Positions 55,815 to 64,000 of a stretch of DNA of 64,000 bases are shown here, piece by piece (position 1 is the stretch's first letter; every line of letters begins with the position of its first letter). Made by a program: the position numbers and the translations under genes. Source of the stretch: Darksidea phi (Eukaryota > Ascomycota > Dothideomycetes > Pleosporales > Lentitheciaceae). Under the pieces are notes generated by a model, which was given only the letters and a program-made list of their open reading frames with translations, made no database searches and was not told the origin of the DNA. The stretch spans positions 1 to 64,000 of the forward strand of contig JASJFT010000145.1 in NCBI GenBank assembly GCA_030770425.1, read 5' to 3'.

Positions 55815-57212
55815 ATGTATGGCCCCACCGGCGGAGCGATCATTGCCGCCGAATGGATTCTTCTTACGGCTGGTGCCCTTATGATTTTGGCACGCCTCTA
55901 CCTACGATTAAAAATCAACCGCCAGAAAATTTATATCAGTGATATATTCATCTGCCTAGCGTGGTGTGCAGCCGTAGCGACCGTATCTTTCGACATTATC
56001 CTCCATCGTATGAATGTCCTCCGTCCAGATGTAGACGCCTTTCTTACTGGATATCGTGGCGACGCAAAGTCGTTACAAAGAGCGCTCAAGGTAGCTAAGC
56101 ACCTTCAACAGACCAACATGCACGGACTTCGAAAGCTAATAGCTCCTTTTAGTACTTCTGGGCAAGCAACACACCGTTTTTTACCTCGTTCTATTTGTCC
56201 AAGGCCACACTTTTAGCCTTCTACTGGCAGATTACCCCGGAGTTTATGACGACTTCTAGATACTTTTTATACGGCACGATTATTTACTGCGCTGTTGGAT
56301 ACGTCTCAAGCATGTTGCTTAACTTGTTCTTATGCTTTCCTATACACCGCAACTGGTATGTGCTTAAACTCTGCCACTCAACACAAGAACATGAAATCTT
56401 ACTAACACCTGAAAGGGCGCTCGGCAAAGACGCTTGCTACGGGCCGCAGGGTATCGTTTTCCAGACAGCATGGGCGTTTAACTTCTCCGGCGATGTACTT
56501 AGTGAGTCTCCGATTACGTCTAGACAATAATTTCTCTTGCAGTATTATCTAACATATGTATTCTAGTATTTATCGTTCCTTTCTCCTTCCTTCATATCTT
56601 GAAGGTTAGGAGTGCCGTCCGAGTAGGAGTGTACTGCATCTTCGGGCTAGGAATTGTCAACATGGCCTTCTCTTTAACTCGACTATTGTCCATTAAACTC
56701 GCGCCGCACAATGCCAAGGGTACGGTGCCAATCACGCTTATTAGTAAGTATCGTACTTTCAGCAAATTTTCGCGGTTTGAAGCGCAGCATTATGGGACTC
56801 GGTCCACGTCTGGGCTACTTAGATGAACCAAACTAATTCATTTGGAACTCAAATAGCACTCTGGTCCGGCCTCGATATGATTATCGGCGTGCTGATCGCA
56901 ACTCTCCCATCGCTGCGACCGTACCTTCGAATGATCCGCGTCCGTCCATTAGAACCGGCCCAACAACAGACATGCAACAAGGAGGTGGCTCGCAAGAACA
57001 CATTGGACAAGTATAACTGCGGGCAATTGGACGAGGAGACTATGGGGTCTACCCCGCAACCCTCTGATTGGAAAAGTGAGAATAGGAGGGGAAGTCTGAA
57101 GGATGAGCTCGAGGATGCGGGAATAATCGCTTCGAATGGAAGTGGACCAAGTGGGGAACCTGGAAACGACATGGAGCTGTGCGACACCGATGCTCTGACC
57201 TCTTCAAAATAA
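55815..57212 (+). CDS. Pth11/rhodopsin-like fungal membrane protein (copy 2)
   Basis: Exons 55815-56090, 56153-56355, 56416-56501, 56567-56743 and 56857-57212 give 365 residues. It has the same seven-helix architecture as the gene at 49289 but the sequence is well diverged, so this is not a recent tandem copy. Blocks: GAIIAAEWILLTAGALMILA with ARLYLRLKI, DIFICLAWCAAVATVSFDII, FYLSKATLLAFYWQI, YVSSMLLNLFLCFPI, RVGVYCIFGLGIVNMAFS, TLWSGLDMIIGVLIATLPSL. The C-terminal ~85 residues are a polar tail. All four introns (60-113 bp) have clear GT-AG ends and use different phases that fit together. Role unknown; membrane sensing is the family guess. Confidence 0.86.
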
Positions 57213-58210
57213 AACTTTGGTGGACGATGGTTCCTTTCGGGTAAGGGAAATTGCTATGCCAGCTGACGCTTTTAATACCAGCTGATTTCTGATTCTCAAT
57301 CGTATTCTAGGAGTGTTGCACTGTAGCATGCAATCAACTTCACGCATGCTCCGAGTGTATGACTACGCTTATCCCCTATGATCTTCGAGCTTGGTCTGGC
57401 GGCGTTCTATCCACAACAGTCCCTCGTTGAAGCTGCTCGTTCGTGGTTGGTGTCTTTCGCCGTCTTTTTGGACGCAGGGTTCGCCCATTTTCATAGCCGA
57501 GGTTGTGACCAAACGTCTTGGCGCGACACTAGCGTGCACTTCTTTGGGGCTCATGGACGTGCAGATTCACATGCCGCACACGTTCACACAACCGCAAGAC
57601 AGAGACATGTGAAACCGCAATCGGGTCGCGTGCCACAGCAAAGTGTCTTCTGAAGGCTCTAAATGCAATATGGGCTGATTCATGGCAGGAGGAGAGGGCT
57701 TGCGAGAAAGGCAAGGTCAAGATTCACAAGCCATTGGCAACGTCATTCCGTCTTAGTTCCGCGCTCCCTTCCCCTCCGGATCAGCACCACCCAGACAGTC
57801 CCCTTGGGCCGAGGGGCAAGTTCTCCAAAGCCTATGGCTCACAGCCGTCAACGGCGCAGATGCGTGGCCCTCGGTGCGAGAGTCGGGCCAATGGTGCGGT
57901 CACCCGACTGCTTCCGACCTTAGCACTGGCCTGGAATGCGTAGCTCCCTGCTAACCTGGAGTATGGGGTTGGTCCATCATTGACGAGGGAGAGTACATAA
58001 GAGCTTGGCTGCCCGTTTTTGTGAAACTAACTTTTGTGTTGATCCGAGGTTGGGATTCTGTCATCATCTTGACATTTCTTAGGTGAAAGGGAAGCTTCTC
58101 CTCTTTTGACTCTTCTTCTTTGGTCTGTACGCAAGGAATTCGAAGCTGTTAGCTTTTTGTTGATATACCTTCTCGTGAATCGCTTTCTTGTACATACAGC
58201 TTCGAGCATC
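57213..58210. other. Intergenic, probable icl1 promoter
   Basis: 1 kb upstream of isocitrate lyase; the last few hundred bases are T-rich. The acetate/fatty-acid regulators FacB and CTF1 are expected here from knowledge of icl genes, but I could not point to a convincing site. No gene seen. Confidence 0.45.
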
Positions 58211-60019
58211 ATGGCGAACATTGACGCCGAGGAGCAACAGTTTCAGAAGGAGGTTGAGGAGGTCAAGCAGTGGTGGTCAGATTCGAGATGGAGGTTTACG
58301 CGGAGACCCTTCTCGGCAGAAGAAATCGTGGCCAAGCGAGGCAATCTGAAGATCACATATCCGAGCAATAGCCAGGCGAAGAAGCTGTGGAACATTGTGG
58401 AGGGAAGGTTCAAGGTAGCGTACTTCGGTTTGAGGACTTTGAAAACCTACTGATTGGATATAGAACAAAGATGCGAGCTTTACGTACGGCTGTCTGGACC
58501 CAGTCATGGTCACCCAGATGGCCAAGTATCTCGACACAGTCTACGTCTCCGGGTGGCAATGCTCGTCGACCGCATCATCGACGGACGAGCCTGGCCCAGA
58601 TCTGGCAGACTACCCTATGGTAAGCTCTCATTCCAATCCAATCCGGATCAAGCTGAACCCCTGCAGACTACGGTGCCTAACAAAGTGCAACATCTGTTCA
58701 TGGCTCAGCTTTTCCACGACCGAAAGCAGCGAGAAGAGCGTCTCACAACACCCAAAGCCAATCGCGCGAACGCTCCCAACGTCGATTATCTGCGCCCGAT
58801 CATCGCTGATGCGGATACTGGTCATGGAGGTCTTACAGCCATTATGAAGCTTACAAAGTTGTTCGTCGAGAAAGGTGCTGCTGGCATTCACATCGAGGAT
58901 CAAGCACCGGGGACAAAGAAGTGTGGGCATATGGCTGGAAAAGTCTTGGTGCCCATCAGTGAGCACATCAACCGTCTAGTCGCTATCCGAGCGCAGGCAG
59001 ATATTATGGGTATGTGCCTTGTAATTCCTCGACGTTGAAGACAATTCTAATGATTCATACAGGTGTCGACCTCCTCGCTGTCGCCCGTACCGACTCCGAA
59101 GCCGCTACTCTCATCACCTCGACCATTGACCCCCGCGATCACTACTACATCATGGGCAGCACAAATCCCGCGCTCCAACCTCTTAGTGAGCTCATGTATG
59201 CTGCGGAGCAGGCTGGAAAGAGTGGAGCCGAACTGCAAGCTATCGAAGACGCATGGACTAAGGAGGCACACCTAAAGCTTTTCCACGAAGCTGTGATCGA
59301 TACTATTAACGCTGGTGTGCACGTCAACAAGAAGGGTCTAATCCAAGAATTCTTGGAGAAGAGCAAGGGAAAGAGCAATAGCGAAGCCCGAGCAATCGCA
59401 AAGGGACTAACCGGAGTGGATGTGCACTTTGACTGGGAGGCCGCGAGGACCAGGGAGGGATATTACAGGTACCAGGGTGGCTGTCAGTGCGCCATCAACC
59501 GCGCCGTTGCCTATGCTCCGTATGCGGATATGATCTGGATGGAGTCCAAACTTCCCGATTTCGCTCAAGCGAAGGAGTTTGCTGATGGCGTCCACGCTGT
59601 CTGGCCGGAGCAAAAGTACGTTCAGCCACCTCGTCTTGCATCATAAGTTAACGTCATACAGACTCTCCTACAATCTCTCTCCCTCGTTCAACTGGAAAAC
59701 CGCTATGCCCCGTGACGAACAAGAAACCTACATCAAGCGTCTTGCTAGCCTCGGCTATTGCTGGCAGTTCATCACACTGGCTGGTTTGCATCAGTCCGCG
59801 CTCATGGCCGACACTTTCTCCAAGGCATATGCTAAGCAGGGTATGCGCGCCTACGGCGAGATTATTCAGGAACCCGAGGCGGAGAATAAGATTGATGTGC
59901 TTAAACACCAGAAGTGGAGCGGGGCGAATTATGTGGATAACATGTTAAAAATGGTGAGCGGAGGTGTGAGTTCGACGGCGGCTATGGGGAAGGGCGTTAC
60001 GGAGGATCAGTTCAAATGA
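58211..60019 (+). CDS. icl1: Isocitrate lyase
   Basis: Five exons (58211-58414, 58464-58619, 58667-59009, 59063-59615, 59662-60019) give 537 residues, the usual fungal length. It splits isocitrate into succinate and glyoxylate, the entry to the glyoxylate cycle used on acetate and fatty acids. The catalytic loop KKCGH is at about residues 204-208 with the Cys at 206. Also present are [35 protein letters not shown] and [22 protein letters not shown] has Cys where Ser is common. The C-terminus DQFK is not a canonical peroxisomal PTS1 tripeptide, so peroxisomal import would need another signal. The introns are 46-53 bp. Very secure. Confidence 0.97.
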
Positions 60020-60512
60020 ATAAGATCAGAATGAGAGGGAAGATACGTGTAGATATGTGAGTATATGATGTCTATTTTCAAGGCATCGATAGGATCCTGT
60101 GCGTACCTTTGTTGCGCACCGGTACTGGGTTTGCATGCGCTGGATCCAAAGCCCGTTTGTTAGGTGAGCTATAAGGACCTAGCTAGTCTGTTCGGTTAGA
60201 ATCGCCACTCCTATGATACCAGGAACCGCTGGCGTTAGACACAGGGAAAGGGTTTGCTACATCTACTTCACAACCCCGCGCGTCTAAAAAGCACGCATTG
60301 TGCGGCTAGCGTAATTGCTCTTCTCTCACGATTACAATGTACTTTTTTAGCCTTGATCCGCATACAATATTAAGCACCCGAACAATAGCATTGTACATTA
60401 CGTTCTCCAGCATTGATTTCATCATATATTAAGCAACGTACCTAAGTTACCTTTTCTCTACCACCATACGGAAAGAAAAGCCTGAAACCTCCACTTCTTA
60501 AACAGCGGAAAC
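60020..60512. other. Intergenic, no gene seen
   Basis: 493 bp between icl1 and the SRR1-domain gene, AT-rich towards the end. It should contain the icl1 3' UTR and the next promoter. Confidence 0.45.
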
Positions 60513-61658
60513 ATGTCGTTGGTATATATCGGCAAGCTAGAAAAACAATTGGGAAACACACCCATCTTCACTCGCCACATGCTCGAGCAAGCCGCCAAGC
60601 ATGTCGAACAAGCGCGCAAGAATCAGGAAGTCATCTATATCAACAGCATCCGGGGCGGTGTTCGTGCTCAAATATGGCCTATGCCTGAGGTTCGGCCTGG
60701 CTCTAGTGTGGATATCGTATGGAAGAAACGCTACGAGATGAAGACTAGTGGTCTCAACGCCTTGCCTTATACTTTCGAAGGTAGCGGTAGAGAACGCGCT
60801 CATGGGATCACGTGTAGCAATACTATTCCGCTGGGCGACAATCCCATCCGCCGTTATGCGCAGGAGCAATGTCCTTGTCCGGAGTTCATGGCGAAGTTGA
60901 AGGAAATGGAAAAGGAGTGGGAAACGAGTTCGCAGTGGGAAAACATGAAGAACAGGCTAGCTAAAGTAGCGGATCAGGTCGAGATCAAGAACATCGTCTG
61001 CATCGCGCTCGGTACGATTTCCTCCCCTCGTAGTTCAAACGCTCACCAACACGTCTTTGCAAGCATGACATCGCGCTTCTTACGCGAGCAGTACACCAAG
61101 AAGCAAAGTGTCGAAACTCCCGTCATCGAAATCTGCGCCTACGACCCAGCTTACCAGCTAAACGACCTCGTCTTGCTGGAGAAGTTCTCCCCTCCCATCA
61201 GCGTAGTCTCGAACCCCTACCACTTCGACGAAATCGACGAGCACACCCTCGTTCTTTGCGTCTTCTGTCCCCTTGACGTGAATATCTTTGAAGTCATCGC
61301 CGACGTGCTGCATCCGAGCGGGCCGGCTGCTATAATCACCAGCACGATCTGGGACGATTGGCCTTGGCTCCGGGAGGAAAAGGTGCGCAAGGAGGATGGC
61401 TGCACGCCAAAAGTGGGCCAGATGCTTGCGCAATATAGGATTGAGGGTTTGCGCCACTCGGCGGAGTGGGGTGGCTACCCGGACATGGACCTTAAGTCGC
61501 GTGCGCCGTGGTCTTGGCTGTCCGAGCAGACGATGTATACGCGGAATGATGACCGCCCTGTTTATGGGCCATGGCCCCCTTGGGTTGAGATACGTAGTCC
61601 AAACGGGACGTACACTGAGCATTCGACTGCATATTCAAAATGGCTATCCCGCGATTGA
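60513..61658 (+). CDS. SRR1-like domain protein, 381 aa
   Basis: Single exon from the ATG at 60513. The central region resembles the SRR1 domain: KNIVCIALGTISSPRSSNAH, followed by QHVFASMTSRFLREQY, then VIEICAYDPAYQLNDLVLL and HTLVLCVFCPLDVNIFEVIA. SRR1 was named for a plant light/clock regulator; fungal members with this layout are numerous and uncharacterised. N-terminal ~150 residues contain mixed helices with no recognised motif, and the C-terminus is aromatic-rich (APWSWLSEQTMY, YGPWPPWVEI). No signal peptide or membrane helix is seen. Domain call moderately confident, function unknown. Confidence 0.82.
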   Translation: MSLVYIGKLEKQLGNTPIFTRHMLEQAAKHVEQARKNQEVIYINSIRGGVRAQIWPMPEVRPGSSVDIVWKKRYEMKTSGLNALPYTFEGSGRERAHGITCSNTIPLGDNPIRRYAQEQCPCPEFMAKLKEMEKEWETSSQWENMKNRLAKVADQVEIKNIVCIALGTISSPRSSNAHQHVFASMTSRFLREQYTKKQSVETPVIEICAYDPAYQLNDLVLLEKFSPPISVVSNPYHFDEIDEHTLVLCVFCPLDVNIFEVIADVLHPSGPAAIITSTIWDDWPWLREEKVRKEDGCTPKVGQMLAQYRIEGLRHSAEWGGYPDMDLKSRAPWSWLSEQTMYTRNDDRPVYGPWPPWVEIRSPNGTYTEHSTAYSKWLSRD

Positions 61659-62360
61659 TGCTTTTATAATCCCTTCTCTTTCTATCTCTAGATATCTTAA
61701 CCTACAATAAATATCCCACTTAGTCCACTATGATCTCCCCTTGTTCTCGTCCCCTGCTATGACCGTACAGCTTCCACTATCCTAACAACAACCTCGCTTT
61801 CCAAATCATCCTGTTTTTTTAAAGGTTAGGATACGGAGTTTGCAAAGCTAATCTAGAGGGACGTCAATACATATTGTCTCGCACCAAAAGTACCGCCGTC
61901 TCGCGATTTGCGACGCAGATCCCACTTTCAAGTCAACTACTCCACCGCGCAAACAGGCTACGCCTTCGCGGCCAACTTGCTCTACCGCATCCACTTCGAC
62001 TTTGAGAGTTACCGAGTCCTTCTATCTACTACGTATTCTGATAGCCTTTAATAGATAATACTAGCTAGCGATTAACCAATTCAGCGGATAGCTTAATCAC
62101 AGGCAGATATTGCTATGCAGTTTTTCGCTATACACAGAGCTTTGAAACATGACTGTAGGAGCGTAGGAGTAGATAGGGGCAGAGAGCATAGACGAAAAAA
62201 TAATAGCAAAAGGAGCCTTTTGGAATTATGCAAGCTATAGCTACGACATGAGTGGAGTACAAGAGGATATTATATAATACAAGTTAGAAGGGGGTATATA
62301 CGAGGCGATCCTAGAAACGGGTCACGATGTATTAGTTGTTGTCTCCCCAAGGCCTTTATC
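61659..62360. other. Intergenic between convergent genes, AT-rich
   Basis: 700 bp between the 3' ends of the SRR1-domain gene and the small minus-strand gene. AT-rich with runs such as TATTATATAATAC near 62268. No gene seen. Confidence 0.45.
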
Positions 62361-62836
62361 TTATTCATCGTCATACACTCCTCCATTGCTTCTGCTGCGA
62401 CCACGTTTGTGAGGCTTCGATATGGCGGCCTCTCCTTCGTCTTGGTTGCCAAAGAAAGATTCGTCGGCCCATCCATCAATCATCAGCTCGCGAGATATAC
62501 CGTGCCATGGCTGCTCATGAAACCCCTCTTGCTGCCAACGTTGCAAGGGTGTGTATACGTGGGAGGCTTGCTGGTCCGTACACGGAGACGCCCTGTTCGA
62601 GTTATGGCGGTCGACCTGAGAACGCGTCTGGCCGGCGGCGGCTCGCTTGTTGGAGCCCATAGGCTCATTGTTTCGGTTCGCTCCGGTCTATTTGGTGTTA
62701 GCATAATTCGGATACCGACCATACATCCGGATCCTACTGTTGGAAGAGCTCCAACGCCATTTAGTCTATTCAAACCACTATCATGATCGCAATCTCTAGT
62801 CGTCTTGGTTGGGTCCTGTGGATTGGAGTTGGACAT
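62361..62836 (-). CDS. Small two-exon orphan protein, 141 aa
   Basis: Exons 62738-62836 and 62361-62687 on the minus strand are joined by a 50-bp intron (GTAGGA donor, GCTAACAC branch, AATAG acceptor) in phase 0. The start is MSNSNPQDPTKTTRDCDHD. The C-terminal half has a more ordered look (YTPLQRWQQEGFHEQPWHGI, then DGWADESFFGNQ) and the protein ends in a basic patch followed by DDE. I recognise no family. A classical intron that preserves frame between two otherwise open frames makes it a credible gene. Confidence 0.6.
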
Positions 62837-64000
62837 GTCGTTAGACGTGTACAGAAACCACGAAGACAATGTGGCCGAGGATATATGGATGGAAAAGGAG
62901 TGCGTCTGGAGAAGGGACGCAGGAGACTGTGAGGAGACTGCGTGAATGTGTGGAGTCCATGCAGGGCGGTTATATAGAGGAGAAGAGCGGAGAAAGGGGG
63001 AGGGCGAGAGAGGAGAGGCGAGGCGAGAAGAGGAAGCAATAGCGTTAACTTCAACCAAAGCCCATTGCCACTCAACGTCCCTTTCGGACTTCATCCTTGC
63101 CAAGTCGCGTAGCCCCGTGCCGTAGACATATACGAGGAAGGAAAGGAAAGGAACCCATGCTCGAGAACTATTGGAGGGTGGGTCCGCGCGCCACTGCTTG
63201 TAAGCTACCTGTTTCTAGACTTGATAGCGTGGTACGAAGCATGAGAAAAAGGACGAGTTCGTTGCAAAGAATATGGAAGTACCCCTGACTGCAGGATACA
63301 GAGCAGAAAATGCAGAGTGTATACTATAGGCTAACCCTATAATCGCAACCACAGGACGCGTCTCGGTAATCGAATCAGCCTTTGAATAGGGTTGCTGACC
63401 GGTATTGATACCAAAGACCCAGAACTACGCGCCGTAACAAAAGATTCACGATTCGGCTCGCCTGCCATTGGGTGGAAGGGCTCTCACTGCAGAAGCAGGT
63501 GACGCGATCGCTGGTGGGAAAAGTCGCCAAGAATAATACCAAAAGCACGGAGTAGATCAAAGCCTTATCTAAGTGATGAATGGTTGGGGCAATGCAAGGC
63601 TGAAACAACGATCCACAAGCTTTAACTAATTTTACCTTTACGAATGCAGTTGGGAGTGGCACCGGCGAGGTTCCGGCTCAGCGCCAGCAGGCCGAGCGCC
63701 ATTCGCGGGCTTACCGCTTCCTTCAGACATTGAGATATATAAAGCGATCAATTCCCGGAATTGTGGAGCCGCACGACCCAACTCTCGCAGTCGATCTTTT
63801 GACCGGTTAACCCGTATTTGAAAGATGGTCTCAAGCCCGATGCCACTTCCTGTACGGAGGCCATACGGGCGAATAAGTGCTCGCGAGTGAGACCAGTACA
63901 AGGACTGCATACGCCAGCTTTTCGTAGAGCAAGGGAGTACAAATGAGGAAGTTTTTGGCATTCTGAGAGAGAACTGCAGCTTCGATATAAGGTAAGAGAC
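62837..64000. other. Window end, no supported gene
   Basis: The 62.9-63.05 kb part is purine-rich on the plus strand and is likely the 5' UTR of the small minus-strand gene. A 107-codon ATG frame on the minus strand (63638-63961, MPKTSSFVLPCSTKSWRMQS) is the only candidate beyond it. It may be part of a gene that continues past the window, but I see no family or splice support. Confidence 0.4.

Noticed and set aside
49289..57212. Two Pth11-like genes as a tandem duplication
   Set aside because: They share fold features but little sequence and have different exon structures, so they are not a recent duplication.
63638..63961. 107-codon minus-strand frame at window end
   Set aside because: No recognisable content or splice signal; may belong to a gene outside the window but cannot be supported.
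1..64000. tRNA, rRNA, CRISPR, transposon or secondary-metabolite cluster
   Set aside because: No cloverleaf, rRNA core sequence, spaced repeats, transposase/reverse-transcriptase frame or PKS/NRPS signature was found by eye; a tRNAscan-SE and RepeatMasker run would settle the small elements.

Overview
This window looks like nuclear chromosomal DNA from a filamentous ascomycete (Pezizomycotina). A dothideomycete is my best guess, from the general look of the proteins rather than any search. The signs are short GT-AG introns (about 45-190 bp) with GTATGT/GTAAGT-type donors and CTAAC-like branch points, serine/proline-rich disordered proteins, two Pth11/rhodopsin-like membrane proteins, a fungal NO-reductase-type P450 relic, and gene-dense housekeeping loci on both strands without operons.

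Layout. 0-5 kb: a poly-C window edge, then an empty stretch, then the PKA regulatory subunit (-). 5-8.5 kb: a CBM48 glycogen-binding-like protein with a long repetitive tail (+) and a small orphan (+). 8.5-12.5 kb: a gene-poor AT-rich stretch holding a poly-G/N assembly gap whose two flanks are the same 82 bp read twice. 12.5-19.4 kb: a coiled-coil nuclear-type orphan (-), V-ATPase subunit d (+) and a five-exon 505-aa orphan (+). 20-23 kb: an RS-tailed Hub1 ubiquitin-like protein (-), GPI15/PIG-H (+) and the U5 snRNP protein Dib1 (-). 23.6-27 kb: an unresolved locus with an in-frame stop, and a decayed CYP55/P450nor gene. 28.4-31.8 kb: D-aminoacyl-tRNA deacylase (-) and CCR4-NOT subunit NOT3/5 (+). 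33.7-40 kb: a C2H2 zinc-finger protein, an IFRD-family protein and the Hsp90 co-chaperone cyclophilin Cpr6 (all +). 41-47.5 kb: a PH-C2-RasGAP protein (-) and a disordered orphan (-). 49-57 kb: two Pth11-like proteins flanking a DUF1365 protein (all +). 58-62.8 kb: isocitrate lyase (+), an SRR1-domain protein (+) and a small spliced orphan (-).

Most genes are unrelated housekeeping genes arranged as head-to-head pairs or singletons. I see no secondary-metabolite cluster, CRISPR, rRNA or convincing tRNA. Exon coordinates were derived by hand from reading frame, splice consensus and family conservation, and the joined lengths are all multiples of three. Many long open frames in the window begin at non-ATG codons, and these were discounted.
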